Of a stretch of 64,000 bases of DNA, positions 1-13,180 are shown piece by piece (position 1 is the stretch's first letter; the number at the start of each line of letters is the position of its first letter). This stretch comes from Vulpes vulpes (taxonomy: Eukaryota > Chordata > Mammalia > Carnivora > Canidae). The stretch lies in the NCBI RefSeq assembly GCF_048418805.1, contig NC_132788.1, positions 12,493,001-12,557,000 of the forward strand. Direction: 5' to 3'. A program made the position numbers and the translations under genes. The notes below the pieces were generated by a model. The model was not told the origin of the DNA. It was given only the letters and a program-made list of their open reading frames with translations, and ran no database searches.

Positions 1-697
1 ACTTTTCCTTCTCTCTCCAATCTCTGTAGAAAGGTCAATTATTCTAATTTTTGTGAGCTAATCAGGGCCAAGCCTACAGTTTGAAAAAAAAATTCTTAAG
101 TCATTTAACTATACAATGCAGGAGGAACCGTTGAGACCACCACACATTCTGTGAGTAATTCTGGAATCCTTCTTAATCTCACATGGTGAGATAGTGAATC
201 AGGCTATAAGTCTGAAGGAACCAATTCAGAGTGCTCAGAAAGCAAGCAAAGGTGACGTAAGGGAGCAATTCTTTGGCTTCAAGAGCAGAGCTGCTGCTGC
301 TAGTGTGTGTGTGTGTGTGTTTGTGTGCGTGCCCATATGTGTGTGTTGTCAAGTTGAAGTTCAGAGATATGTAGGTATAAAGCAGTTCTTCATTCTTAAA
401 TTTATTAAGTGCCTAGACACTAAATACGTGGGATGCAACATCTGCCCTCTGAGATGTGGACATGAGAGTGAGAAAAGAGTGAGGAATAAGAATGGATTAT
501 AAAATTGAGGAGTCATGCTAGTGCAGTCAAGAGATTAGTGCATCATTCTGAAAGGTCAGTTAGACTAAAAGAGGCTATCTTTCTATGCCCTATGCCCAGA
601 GAAAGGAGACAAAGGACGGTAATTGTTTTACCAAATGATGTTATGATCTGTTCCAGCATTTAGCCCAACCTTTGTCCTTTGAGTACCATCTTTAGAC
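1..697. other. Intergenic sequence, no gene recognised
   Basis: AT-rich unique-looking sequence. The only structure I see is a short (TG)n run at about 303-328. Short open frames crossing it run through the TG repeat and have no family resemblance. Confidence 0.6.
303..328. repeat. (TG)n microsatellite
   Basis: Nine TG units, then an interrupted TG-rich tail that continues irregularly to about 350. Confidence 0.85.
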
Positions 698-708
698 TAT
701 TTGTCCAA

Positions 709-881
709 GGGGTGTCTGGGTGGCTCAGTGGTTGAGCATCTGCCTTTGGCTCAGGTCATCATCCCAGGATTCTGGGATGGAGTCTGGCACCTGGGTCCCC
801 TCAGGGAGCCTGCTTCCTCTTCCTATGCCTCTGCCTCTCTATGTCTCTTGAATAACTAATTTTTTTAAAAAAATTAAAGAA
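709..881 (+). mobile_element. SINEC (CAN-SINE), + strand
   Basis: The tRNA-derived head (GGGTGTCTGGGTGGCTCAG) is followed by the B-box-like region, a CT-rich middle and an A-rich tail. It is flanked by a perfect 11-bp TSD, TATTTGTCCAA, at 698-708 and 882-892, which fixes both ends. Confidence 0.95.
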
Positions 882-892
882 TATTTGTCCAA

Positions 893-3373
893 ATCTACAT
901 GGCACCTGGATCATTATTTCCTTACTATTTTCCTTAAACTCTTTTAAACTTTTAATTTTATTTTTATCTTAGTAATCCACAAACTGACCAGTTTAATATA
1001 CTCATTTTATTTTAATATGTATTCATTAAATGCATAATCCAATTTTTAACAAGTAAAATGAAAACAAATCTTTCTGCATACCACTTGAAATAATCTTCCA
1101 CCAGTAGAACCTGTCTCATACTTTGGGAAGTATGGCTTTATTCTAGTCATCCTTTTGGGACCCCCTAATATTAGTTTTAGTATGCAACACATCCTCAGGG
1201 CTCTAAGTCTCTATATTTGGATATCCTTTAGTTTATCAACTCTCAGGGAGGCATCTTGTGGGAATTTTAACTTTATTTTCAAATCTCCCTACGCCATTTT
1301 CATTCACCCTTGTGGCTGAGTCCTGAGAAAGCTCTCTTTATTCTCTTCCCAAGTTGGAGTTGGAATTCAGGGGTCTCCAACCTCCATCCTGGGCTCACAG
1401 GATGCTCTGTACTCAGCATCTGGAGTGAACACTTTCTCCATTGCAGTTTAGTCAATGCATCAACTATGACATTTGCCTTTTACAGATTAAGAAAAAAAGA
1501 CATCCCTTTATGCGCTGGTTGTGCTAAATCTCCTGACACATTTATATTTGATTTATTGCATATTAGATTTCAGGTCTTCAATTTGTATCTTTCTGGCAAA
1601 TAGATAGTGTCAGAAGGTTACGTCTTAGCACATGTCTAGAGTGGTACATACATAAAGCACAGGCAAATTCAAATGGCAAAGCTCAAGGAACGAAACAAAG
1701 GACACAGCATAAGTGTTTAACCCAAATTGTTTTACCCTTTCTGCTACAGAAGGGTCAGGATATAAAGTGGTATCATTTAAAGGTACCATAGGCTATTTCT
1801 GAAGTTGTTTATTAGTAGTTGTGTTTTGTCTGCACCTGGATTGAAAGTAATGATGGACTTGTGGAAACATGTTTTTTTATTGCAAAATACACAATGTGAG
1901 CCAAAGAGAAGCTTTAAAAAAAAGTTCAGTAAAATCAGAAAAAAACATGAACAAATTCCTCCTAATAGGACTTAGAATCATTTATGAAAGCAAGCTCTCT
2001 CTCCTCTTTCCTGCAGTTAAGAATACTATTGAGACAATGATAGTCATACAAGAGAATTAAATATTTAGTTTGAAATATCTTATTTTCATATTAATATGCT
2101 TAGATGTGTGGTTTCTGACTGATGTTTTTCAGTTCAGAGTCCAAAAAATCTGAGCTGGGCACAGCCTCTCAGACTCCCTGTTTCCTTAACTGGAAAATGG
2201 GCATAATAATAACTAAGTTAACAGCTGCCTTGTAGACTTAATAAGGGAATTGTATGAGAAAATTTATTTGAAACTGGCTTGTAAATTCTATGGGACTATA
2301 AAATGTAGAGCAATATTGTAACACATATATAGCATACATGTAATGTATTTATAAATTACATAACTAATATAAATTCACACATATTACAATTATTTCCTGA
2401 CAGCCAATAATACCACACAACTTCATACATTTAAAATGTGGCTGGGATTCATGAACATGCTTTCTATTTAAAACATTATTGTACATTTATGTCTAAAAGG
2501 GCACTGACATGTAGTTGTTCTACTGGTTTGTTTTTTAAGAATATTTCTGGATTATTTGTGATTAATATGGATTTTAATACTGAATTAATTGCTATAGTTA
2601 CTTAAAGCTTTAACTTTTATTTCTTGTGTTTTAAATGGCTTCTGTTGGAATCATCTTGTTAAATTGGGCTGTATAAACATGTAATTATTTATACCAATTC
2701 ATGTTAGGGCCATGGTGTAAGGATTGCCAATTTCCCACCATTGCAATTATAGTCATAACAGGTCTTCAGTTATTTGAATTAAACAGTTCACTGTCTTAAA
2801 ACCATACTTTTAAAATTTTCCTTGCAAGTCATACCTTCATTAAATTTTTAAAAGTAAAATTACCTTATACATACATATGTCATACATACAGAAACTTAAA
2901 CTGTGTATGAGACGTATTCACAATTCTTAAAAAGTTGGTAATTCTGACCTCCAAGATAGGTTTCAGAAACAGTAAATAGAACTTTCACTTAAAAAGATGT
3001 TCTTCATACTCTAAAATAACTTTAATTTCCTTGGATGTGAGTACTATGTAATTAAGTAATCCCTGTTATACAGAAAAAAAAAAAGTGTTAGATGTAAATA
3101 CATAACTCTACCACCACAGTTAGCAGAAATGTTATCATTAAGGGTTTTCTACATTCTTGAGGAAAGTAATAAATACCCCCAGGGCTGTCTTTTTTTTATT
3201 TGAAAGAAGCATTAATCATATTGACTATAGAGTTCTAGCAGAGAAACAAGAAAACACAGAAAACATAACTAGCAACAAATACTTTTGATGGAAAACATTC
3301 TGTTTCAACCTTGGTCAACATGAATGTCATTATTAACCAAGATATGTTATTATAAAGTTTCTCTTATAGTTCT
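893..3373. other. Intergenic AT-rich sequence
   Basis: No gene, RNA or intact mobile element seen apart from a MIR fragment near 2155-2290. Open frames at 1310-1603 and 1869-2060 lack family motifs and splice context. Confidence 0.5.
2155..2290 (+). mobile_element. MIR SINE fragment
   Basis: The stretch CTGTTTCCTTAACTGGAAAA followed by a GGGCATAATAATAACTA-type segment matches the conserved MIR core (TTTCCTCATCTGTAAAATGG, then GATAATAATAGTACCTAC). The copy is diverged and its ends are approximate. Confidence 0.65.
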
Positions 3374-3387
3374 CACAATTCTTAATT

Positions 3388-3586
3388 AATTTTTTTAATT
3401 TAAGATTTTATTGTATTTATTCATGAGAGACAGAGAGAGACAGAGAGAGAGAGAGAGGCAGAGACACAAGCAGAGGGAGAAGAAGGTTCTATGCAGGGAG
3501 CCTGATGTGGGACTTGATCCCCAGTCTCCAGGATCAGGCCCTGGGCCGAAGGCAGGTGCTAAACTGCTGAGCCACCCAGATATCCC
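3388..3586 (-). mobile_element. SINEC (CAN-SINE), - strand
   Basis: Read on the minus strand it has the tRNA-like head, CT-rich segment and AATAAA-type tail. A perfect 14-bp TSD, CACAATTCTTAATT, occurs at 3374-3387 and 3587-3600. The open frames on both strands here are translations of the GA/CT-rich SINE body, not genes. Confidence 0.95.
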
Positions 3587-3600
3587 CACAATTCTTAATT

Positions 3601-4839
3601 TTGTAAATTGAAATAGATACTTTGCCATTTTACAATTCCCAAATTTACCTCTGGTTTTATAGATGATTTTATTTTCTTAATAGATAATTTTCACTAATTT
3701 ATTTTACTTGCCTGAGATACAACTAGTGTATGGTGGTCTGACTTAGTTCTAAGCTTGATCTCTTGCCTACTTCTGAATCATCAACAAAATTCACATAATT
3801 GTGTCAGGGTAAACTCAACATCCACTGAATTTAGTTATGTTTTCACCATTAATTCTGTCAAACCTTTTTTTTATAGCAATGTAGGAATGTTGACATAACT
3901 AGACTTTTCATGGTAGATCAAAGAAGTTTGTGTCTGAGAAAGGAAAAGTTGACATGATGTACTGTTACATTTCAGAGCCAAATATGTACATTAGACCCAT
4001 TTTCAACAAGCCCAAGCCACTTTCAGAATGTGACTGATTTGGATCAAATTGTCTTTTTCTTTCCCCCCTTCAGAGCTTGGCTTCACTTATCTCTTTCATA
4101 TTTTTCTTAGAACAAATGAGCTAAGAAATTCCTGAACAAAAGTTGTGATACTCTGTAATCACCCACTAAACAAATTTAATTTAGCAGTTTGTCTGAAAAC
4201 TATTCATCAACAGGGGGGAAAATACACCAGAAAAACATTTGTGGGTCTGTGTGTTTTTCCAACGTCTCCTAAATGAATTTTCTTGATTGTGTATGCTGAA
4301 TCATTTGGAGGCACACATAAAAGAAATTTGACATACATGTAAATGATTTGTAGGCAGAGACAATATTTGTGCTCAAATTTGAGCTAATTTTCTCTATAGT
4401 TTCATTGCTTTGCACTCATAAAAGATTACATTTAATTCATTCAATTCAGATGATTTCAGACTTTGTCCCTGTAAGTAATATTAATTGTATTTGAATTGCA
4501 AATGACCACATAATCTCATTTTTAATTTCAAGCCTGGGGATGAAAAGATTCTACTAAAATCCAAACAGATGTTCAACACGAAGAGTGTTTACAGACATTC
4601 TGAATAAAATGTTTTTGGTCACTAAACTTTTTTGATATTAACAAAAGGATTTTACAAAAAGAAATAATTTTTGTGTGTGGCCTTATTTATACAGCAATTG
4701 TGTGTGCAATCAATTATCAACATTTCTTAGTTTCTACATTATAGAGTTTGGAGGATACAACAATGAAATTCTAAAGTAAATGTCTGGATTTCTACTTTTG
4801 GCGAGATCAATAAAAAGGGCGAGTTTAACCCTCCAGTCT
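3601..4839. other. Unique-looking intergenic sequence
   Basis: No repeat or gene recognised. The part at about 4000-4800 is less repetitive and might hold conserved noncoding sequence, but nothing in the bases alone proves it. Confidence 0.4.
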
Positions 4840-6539
4840 TCAATAAAATTTTATTAATTTAGGGAAAAATATGAAAGAATGGTTTCCAGATAGTAGGCAA
4901 CAACATAGTGTTCCAACAAGTGGAACCTGATCCAGGTCAGTGATACTGGAGAAGAGAGAAATACATAAGCTAAGTTCTACAATTGGCCCACCTTACTGCC
5001 TGGAGAGTTTCCAGGTCAAAGTACAGGAGTAAATGGAGGCAAAACTAGGTGGTTACTCTGTAATATGGAGAAGAACTGGAAGGTTTAAGAGAACCAGTTG
5101 TGGGGGTTCCTAAGACAGGCAAGTGGTGAGGAGAAGGTTGTACAGAAAGAGAATGAGCTTCAGAGATGTACCACAGGTTCCCTCCTCCAAGTCCTCAGCT
5201 GAATGTTGACATGCATACAAGCAAACTTAGCAGTCCAGGAAAGAGTAAACAGAAAAATCCTAGAGCTATACCAAGCCTTTACCAGTTAATGTTTTCAGCA
5301 GTTAGGATGTAAAAACTTCATAAAACATGAGTCATAAGTAGAGTATTATAAAATGGTATAGCCTCAGTAGTAGAGAAAAATTAGCTCTGGACTAAGAGCT
5401 TTTCTGGTCCCATTAGCAAAGCCCACAAATAAGCTTTTAAAAAGATCAAATTATTTCCACATGATCTGAAAGTCCCAGAAAAGAATAAAAAAAAAAAGGA
5501 GAAAGAAAAAAGAAAGAAGAAAGAAAAGCTTGACTATTTTTTGAGTATTAAAGAAAAACACAATATTTGAAGAAATAATTGGAAAAATTTCCAGAAAGAA
5601 AAAAAGAATGTCAGAAAAAATAAAGTGCAGAAAAATTACTACAACAAGGCAAATCATAATCAAATTGATTAATACCAGTGATAAAGAAGAAAATCTTAAA
5701 AGCAGCTGCAGGAAAAACACATAGTACATATAGAGAAATGAGAATTAGGATGACAAATTATTTCTTTTTGGAAATAATGCAGATCAGAAGACAGTGGAGC
5801 AAGATTTTTAAAAGTGCAAAAAGAAAATAAAACCGAAAGCTTATATCCAGTGTAAAACCTTTCTAAAACTAAGGCAAAATAAAATATTTTTCTACAATAT
5901 AAAAGATGAAAAATTAATTACTATTAGACTTTCAAAATAAGAATGTCAAAAGAAGTTCTTCAAACAGAAGGAAAATTCACCAGATAGATACATAGATCTA
6001 CACAAAAGAATGAAGAATACGAGAATTAGTAGCATGTAGATACATACAAATTAACTTTTTATTTTAAAAATCAGTTTCAAAGATAATCATCTAACCACAA
6101 ATACTAACAGTCCATTGTGGGGTTACAACAGATGCTGAAATAAAATTTATGACAATAATGTTAAAAATCCTGGGATAGGTAAAATGTGAAAATTCAGCTG
6201 TATTTAAATTACTATAACACTATTTGAAAGTAGATCATACCAAGTTAAAGACAAGTGCCAGAAAACCTGAAAGCAAGTGCCAAAGAAATACAAGTAGTTA
6301 AAACTCATAAACTAACATGAAGACAAAATGAAATCATATAAGATTGCTAATTCTAAATAAGGCAGAAAAAAAGAGAGAGAAAAAAAGAACAAAGAAGAGA
6401 CTAAGGAAAAAAAACCCTACAATATGGTGGTAGATGTAAACCCAACCATGTCAGTAATCACATTATATAGAGAGTCTAAATACCTCAATTAAAAGGCAGA
6501 GATTAAAAAAAAAAAAAGGCAGAGATTGTCAATTTGTCT

Positions 6540-6541
<2 letters not shown>

Positions 6542-6584
<43 letters not shown>
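6542..6584. repeat. (AT)n microsatellite
   Basis: About 21 uninterrupted AT units inside the endonuclease region of the old L1. Confidence 0.97.
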
Positions 6585-6588
<4 letters not shown>

Positions 6589-7510
6589 GAGGCTATACTA
6601 TTTTCTGCCTGTAAGAAACTGACTTTAACATCATAAAGAAGTTAAAACGAAAAGGATGGTAGAAAAACATTATTCTAATACTAATAAAAGGAAAATTGGA
6701 GTGTCTATACAATATTAGAAAATGTGATTACAGAGGAGTGTTTAATTAGTGATAAAGAAGGTCATTTCAGAAGGATAAAGTGGCCAATTATTCACGAGGA
6801 CATTAACAATTACGAATATTTAATGACAAATTTCCAAATATATAAAGCAAAAGCTGTTATAAAAGGGTCATAAATAACCAATTATTAACAAATAACTTAT
6901 AAAAGGGTAAATAAACAGATTCACAATGATAACCAAATATATCAATACCTCTCTCTACAATTGATAGAAAAAGAAAATTGGATCCATAAGAATTGAATAC
7001 AAAAGACTTGAACAATATTTCACCTACTTATCACTTCACTCAAAAACAGCAGAATACACATTTTTTTCAAGCACATACAGAAATTTTCAAAGCAGACTAT
7101 ATTCAAAGACATAAACCCAGTTTCAATAAATTTAAAAGTATTCAATAATACAAAATATGACCACAATGGAATTAAATTAACAATATATAATAGAAAGATA
7201 TCTTTAAAAATTCTCCAAATGTTAGGAACTAATAACCTACAGCAAAGCTGAAGAGTAAATGAAAAAGAAAATTAGGAAGTATTTTGAACTGAATGCAAAT
7301 GAAAATAATATATCAAAAATTGTATTGTTCAGCCACAGCATTTCTTAGAGGAATTTATAATAATGAAAAAGCCCAGAAATTTTATAGTATCATTGAAAAC
7401 TAAAACATTAAGAGTAAGTTAAACCCAAAGTAAGGAGAACAAAGGAAATAATAAATATAACAACAGAAAACAAGGAAATATGAAACAATAGCAATAAAGA
7501 AAACCACTTA

Positions 7511-7690
7511 GGGGCGCCTGGGTGGCTCATTTGGTTCCTGCTCAGATCATAATGTTGGATCATGAGATGGAGCCCTGAGCAGAGCCCTGAAAGAGTCTGT
7601 TTGGGATTCTCTCTCTCTTTCTCTTCCTCTTCACCTCCCTGCCACTTGTGCTCTATCAATCAATCAATCAATCAATCAATCTTCAAAAAA
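7511..7690 (+). mobile_element. Older CAN-SINE, + strand, in L1M
   Basis: Head GGGGCGCCTGGGTGGCTCA, diverged tRNA-like region, CT-rich middle, then an (ATCA)n run at 7655-7682 in the tail. It resembles the older SINEC_a/b/c group. L1 sequence continues on both sides. Confidence 0.9.
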
Positions 7691-9202
7691 ATAGAAAACT
7701 AATGACATCAAACTGGTTTTCTGAGAGCATCAATAAAATTTATAAATTTGTAGTCAGACTGATAAGGAGAAAATGATATGACACAAATTGCCAATATTAG
7801 AGATGGCAGAGGGAAGATCACTACAAAACTTAGGGAAATGGGAAAAGATGATAAGGAAATGTTATAAACAAATTTGTGTTGATTTATTTTATAATTTAGG
7901 TGAAATGAAAAATCCTTTGAAAGGCACAAACTGCTAGAGCTCATCAATAAGATAGAAATAAAGATAGAAAGGATAGATAAACATAGAGAACATGAATAGC
8001 CTACATCCAGGAAAGAAACTGAATTTGTAGTTACAAGCTCTTCCCTCAATGAAGGGTCGGAGCCCGATGACATTACTGGTGAATTCTTCTTAACATTTAA
8101 GTATAAACGATGACACTTTGAAACAAATTTTTCCCAAAAGTTAAAGAAAAAGGGATATTTCTCAATTTATTTTATGAAGCTAGCATTGACCTGACTTCAC
8201 AACCAAATTAAGACATTAAAAGAAAACTGCAGAACAATATTCACCGTGAACATCGATGCCAACCTTTTAAAAATTTAACTAATAAGAAATGGTGCTAAAA
8301 CCATTGAATGCCTATATATAAGACAAATGAAACCCCAAACCAAGAAACCCAAAGGGACTTTGATCCATACAAAAAAGTAACTTCCAATAGATTATAAACC
8401 TAAATATAGAGCTAAGATTTATAAAACTTCTGTAAGAAAATACATGAGAAAATATTTGTGACCTTAAATTAGGCAAGGATTTCATAGATTCAAGACCAAA
8501 AGCACAATCTATAAAAGAATAATTGATAAATTGGAATTTAACAGCAATTCTGCTGTTTGAGAGATATTAAGAAAGTGAAAATGTGCACAGATCAGTAGAC
8601 AAAATTTGCAAGTTAAATATCTTAAAAAGGACTTCTATTCAGAATATATAAATAAATGTCAAAAGTCAATAAGAATGCAACTAATCACATAAAAAAATGA
8701 GCACCTTTCATCAAAGGATGTACAGGAATGGCAAATAAGAAAATAAAAGGTGTGCAACTTTGTTAATACTTACAGGAAAGTAAATTAAAACCACAGGTAG
8801 TTTTAAAGCCATACCTATAATGATCATAAAAAAATAGAACACCAATGCCAAATTCTGATGTAGATGCAGAGCAAGTAAAATGTTCATACACTGTTGATAG
8901 AAATATAAGATGGGGAAGCTTCTTTAGTCAACAGTTTGGCAATTTCTTACATTCTTAAACATACACTTATCAACAATCCTGCTCTGCATTGTTTAGATGA
9001 AATGAAAAACTATGTTCCCATACAAATCTGTACTCAAATACTTCTAGAAGTTCCACTTGTAGTCATTGAAAGTGGGAAGCAATCCAAATACCTTTCCATT
9101 GGTGAATAGATGAACAATGCATGATACATTCATAAATGGAATAAAACTTGGGAATAAAAAGAAATGAACTATGGATACATCTAGTTGTAACATGGAAGAA
9201 CC

Positions 9203-9641
9203 TGGTATTTGTTTGCTCAGATTGTTGTTACAAAGTACCATAAACTGGATGGCTTGAACAACAAAAATGCATTTTCTCACAGTTCTGGAAACAAAGTCCT
9301 GAAATCAAGAGGTCAGTAAGGTTGATTCCTTCTGAAGGCAAATCTGTTTCATGCCTCTCTCCTAGCTTCTAATGGTTTGCAGGCAATCTTTGGTGTTCCT
9401 TGGCTTGTAGAAGCATCACCTTGATCTGTCATCACCTTCACATGGCATTCTCCATATAAGCCCATCTGTATCCAAATTTCCTCTATGACATCAGTCATAT
9501 TAGAATAGGATGACAAATATGACCTCATCTTGACTTAACTAATTGTATCTATAGGACCCTATTTTGAAAGTCACCTTCTGGGGCACTGGGGATTAAGAAT
9601 TCAACATATGAATTTGTAGGGACACGTTTCAACTCATAACA
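9203..9641 (-). mobile_element. MaLR LTR, MLT1-like, - strand
   Basis: Read on the minus strand this matches an MLT1-type MaLR LTR: start near 9641 with TGTTATGAGTTGAAAC-type sequence, conserved mid-LTR blocks, and an end at 9203 with TG/CA termini. Flanks show a short AACC duplication (9199-9202 and 9642-9645). L1M sequence is continuous across the joint once the LTR is removed. Solo LTR; no internal ERV sequence adjoins. Confidence 0.8.
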
Positions 9642-9945
9642 AACCTCACATGTGTTATGCTAAGAGAAAGGATCTAGACTCAAAGGCTACTACATACTAT
9701 GTTCTCCTATTTATATAATTTTCTGAAAAAAATCTGTAGGTTTGGAAAGCAGATCAATGGTTTCCAAGTTACTAGAGATGGGAAGGGATTGACTACAAGG
9801 TGGGCTGGTGGAATTTTTTAGAGTGATGGAACTATTGTATATTTTGATTGTGGTGTGGTTATATGACTGCATTTGCTTGTTAAAACTTGTTAAACTGTAC
9901 CAGAAAAGGGTGAATTTAATCTATTTAAATCGTATTTTAATAAAA

Positions 9946-10724
9946 GAATGTAGAAAAAAGAAATGGTTACCAATTACGGAAAATTTTCCTGTAAAGCCTT
10001 GAGTCTGGAAGAGCAGGAATTATCTTTACTGTATAGTAGGACTGGAAAATAAGTACTTTCAATCATCATTGGCCACCAACTAAGTACAAAATTGATGCAA
10101 AGAAAAGTATTTGGGCAAACTAAAAGCCTTTGTAGGCATTATGGAAATTATTCCTAAGGAAATAGTGTTGCATGTTATGAAAGAAACACAATTTAGGCAT
10201 GTGGATGAAAGACAAATATAAAAGACACCTCACTGAAAATGTTTTCTGAAGATTTTTATTTGTGCAAATGTTAGGGACCATATGCTGAACCTTGCAGTAT
10301 AGCATGCAGAGAGCTCATCTTCCAATGGCCCAGGGGATCTTGCCTAGATTATGATATTATTTAAAGTTATTTCAAATAACCAAATTTATCTAGTCTATAG
10401 AACCAAGTAAAGTGTTAAAAAAAAAATCTACCCCTAATAGGAATAGGTCAGCTACATTATAAAAAAAATGTGTTTGTTATTTTTTAATTCTCCTTTGGGT
10501 CAATTATGTCTGTATACATTTGTATTACCCCAAGAATTAAATTTATATTGGCCTGGAGCAGAAATCTTATTCCTTCTAAGGTCTATCTGGCCGTTTGCAG
10601 TTTTATCTATTGGCAGATTTCCAGAGAAGATCCAACATGCTCCCCAAACAGACCCTCACTTATATTTAGGATTGCATATAAACTTTCAAATAGGTTGCCA
10701 ATGCACATGAAATGCTTAAACTTC
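9946..10724. other. Intergenic sequence
   Basis: AT-rich; no gene or repeat family recognised. Overlapping frames at 10468-10766 have no recognisable domain. Confidence 0.45.
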
Positions 10725-11158
10725 TTAAAAGGCTCTCCACTGGTCTTTAGCAAAATCTTAACTTAAATGATTTCGAAGGTCCTCTGTGATCTGGCCCTTG
10801 CTTGCCCAACTTGTTTCATCTGTCGTGATTCTCTTGTCCCTCCATATGCGCAGATAAAACTGGATTTATTTCAATTCCTAGACTATGTCACACCATCTCG
10901 TTTCTTGTGCCTTTGTACATGCTCTTCCCTTGCTTAGAATGTACTGCCCCATCTTGTAACCCAGCTTTTACTCAACTTTGAGGTATTGGCTGAGATATCC
11001 CATTCATCTGGGAACTAATGACACCATAGCTGTGTTCACAGTGATGATGGTACAATCACCTGTCAACCTTGTAGCAGATAGAAGTTAAGTCTTATTCCCC
11101 ATTGCATCACCACGTCCTCGCATACAGAAGGTATACAGTGAACATATAATGATGAATG
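10725..11158 (+). mobile_element. L2 LINE 3' fragment
   Basis: Carries the L2 3'-end order: a CTCTGTGATCTGGCCC block, a CTTTGTACATGCTCTTCC block, then a GTCTTATTCCCCATTGCATC block ending in a degenerate AATGAATG-type tail. Diverged and without open frame, as expected for L2. Confidence 0.75.
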
Positions 11159-11234
11159 TCACACAGCTTCTTTTTGAACATTATTTTCACAGGATGAATT
11201 TGATTCTTCCCTTAAAATGATAGGTAGAAAACAC

Positions 11235-11350
11235 CAAGAGATGTGGAATCAAAAGGTTCTGGTGCTTGAGTCCTGCATTTGCTGTGAACATGATCTGTAA
11301 TGAGTTATTTAACCTCCCTGACCCTTAGTTTCTTCAGTTGGAAATATTCA
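11235..11350 (+). mobile_element. MIR SINE fragment
   Basis: TGAGTTATTTAACCTCCCTG followed by CCTTAGTTTCTTCAGTTGGA is the MIR core in sense orientation. Ends approximate. Confidence 0.7.
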
Positions 11351-12721
11351 GCCAATAAAAATATCCTTGTCACTAGTTTAACTTCAGGAACAAATTAAGT
11401 CACACATATGAAAGCATTTTTTAAAATGATGAAATGCCATGTATATGTCAGTTATTTTATTGTCCACATTTTAGCAGAAGTCTTGTGAGTAACATTTGGT
11501 GGTGGTTGAGTTGTCACTTCTAAAGCTCTATCAGTATCTATCAGCAGGAACAATAAATGGACACACAAACAAAGTAAAAGCATTATGCTTGTTATGCAAA
11601 TACATTGTCATACATCCTGAGTTGCTAATTCCAGATGTATTTTTGCTCCTCTTATTAAAAAAAATTCCAGAGGCATCCATCGCTATTGTAACCTGCAAGT
11701 TTATTATAGCAATAAGCATATATCAATCAAAATGGATGCACCCCACATGGATTTGCTTAAAATTAAGTTGACCAGATCTGTTACAGAACTTTTTTTAGTC
11801 TCCTTATTCTATCATTGAATATCATTGAGGTTTTGAATAATGAAAAAAGTATGATTGAACATAGAGTTAGACCAATAGAAGAAAAAACTATTTTTTTAAT
11901 GGATTTTCAAAGGGGTTATCTATAGAAGAGCCTCCATCTAGGAAATGGTGACATTTGACTAATTAAAACCTGAGATATCTCCAATGGCTCAGCTTCAACA
12001 CTGTCTCCTCTTTTGACTGTCAAGGATTGTCTTTAAATAAGGTGTGTTGGGCTCATTGATTTGCATGAATTCTTCTTGTTTCTGTCATCTAAAAGTCTAA
12101 AAGTCATGTCTTACAATTTGGAATGTTTATAGGCTTTGACAGTTCCCATCTGCTGCGGGGATATTTAAGTGCCCCAAGCCTTGTTGGCAAAACTCAGTTA
12201 AATCTTTGTTTTTACTTGATATCATTTAAATTATTTATAGTGGTTATGTCTCAGTGATTATTAGAGAGATTTTTTTTGATGACACAAGGATTTCCTGTCA
12301 CCATATTCCAGATGATGAATAAATGCAAGGTAAAATGACACACACTTCTTATTAACATGAACTTTCTGATATTGTGATTATAATTAGTTGGACTGTAGTC
12401 CCTTCATTAGTTATTTATTTATTCACCTTCATTTTCCACTTCATTTTGGAAAGGATTTGTGGTGTTGTCATTTCATTAACAAAAGTGCAAGGGCAATTGG
12501 ATCAGAAATGTCAAGTATTCAGAAATTGACGACCTTGAAACAATCACCCTTACAACTCTACAGAGCAAAAATTTAACTATGGCAGAATGGCTTTCTACAA
12601 GAAAGGAACTAGGGGAGAGGTCAGCCATGAATATCACTTGTGTTGAGATGGCTGACCCACATGCCATAGTTGCCAATTATTTATGCCCAATTCATGGTCA
12701 TTCAAGCTCTCTGTACTGCCT
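11351..12721. other. Intergenic sequence
   Basis: No recognisable gene or repeat. Small frames on both strands (for example 11496-11771) show no domain or splice structure. Confidence 0.45.
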
Positions 12722-12960
12722 TACTTAATAAATATTTATTAAGAACCTATTGTGTGCCAGTTACTGTCCTTAACACTGAGGAAAGATAAGAAAGCAGAGA
12801 AGATAACTGTCCTCATGGGGCATACATACCAATAAAACAATTCAAGCAATAAATAATAAACAAAAAAATTTTTTTTGAGGAGTTCTGTGAAGGAAATACA
12901 GAGAACTATGGCTGAGAAAATGGAGATGGGGAGGTCAGGCAGAGAGACACTCTCCTGAAT
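12722..12960 (-). mobile_element. L2 LINE 3' fragment, - strand
   Basis: On + it reads as the reverse complement of the L2 3' end: a TATTTATTAAGAACC block, TGTGTGCCAGTTACTGTCC, and a TGTCCTCATGGGGC block. Diverged. Confidence 0.65.
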
Positions 12961-13180
12961 GAATCTCCAGTTGCTCTGTCTCTGTTTGTTGTAAAATACT
13001 CTGTCAAATTAAAATATGAGGTAGTGGTATTATATAAACAATGGACCTTGTGCTCCAATGTTATGGTTTTAAGTCCAACTTTTCACCTGCTGCAAAATGA
13101 TCATTCTTTCCAAAGATAATATTGGCTACCTGGCTATTCACAGTCTTGCCTATATTGAATTATAATTTTCTATTGATTTT

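Larger units (their letters stand above)
4840..9945 (+). mobile_element. Ancient L1 (L1M/HAL1-like), decayed
   Basis: A heavily mutated LINE-1 on the + strand. Recognisable landmarks in order: 5' UTR/ORF1-like sequence from about 4840; the end of ORF1 near 5950-6010; the start of the ORF2 endonuclease region at about 6430-6600; endonuclease-like sequence to about 7190; reverse-transcriptase region at about 8050-8290; C-terminal ORF2 at about 8330-9200; and a 3' UTR ending near 9945 in an AATAAA-like stretch. No long frame survives. It is interrupted by an (AT)n run (6542-6584), a SINE (7511-7690) and an LTR (9203-9641), and the LINE sequence resumes across each. Subfamily (L1M4/L1ME/HAL1) is uncertain and the 5' edge is approximate. 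Divergence is far greater than in the L1 at 25-30 kb, so this is an older insertion. Confidence 0.8.

Noticed and set aside
709..760. tRNA-like sequence
   Set aside because: The head of each SINE derives from a tRNA and keeps box-like motifs, but it lacks a foldable acceptor stem and is part of the SINE.
3395..3628. Overlapping open frames on both strands
   Set aside because: They run through the GA/CT-rich body of a SINE, which lacks stops in several frames. The same applies at 18034-18334, 45309-45578, 55124-55366 and 57177-57438.
7654..7683. Short direct repeats resembling a repeat array
   Set aside because: A (ATCA)n tail of a SINE; there are no spaced repeats with unique spacers, so no CRISPR array here or anywhere in the window.
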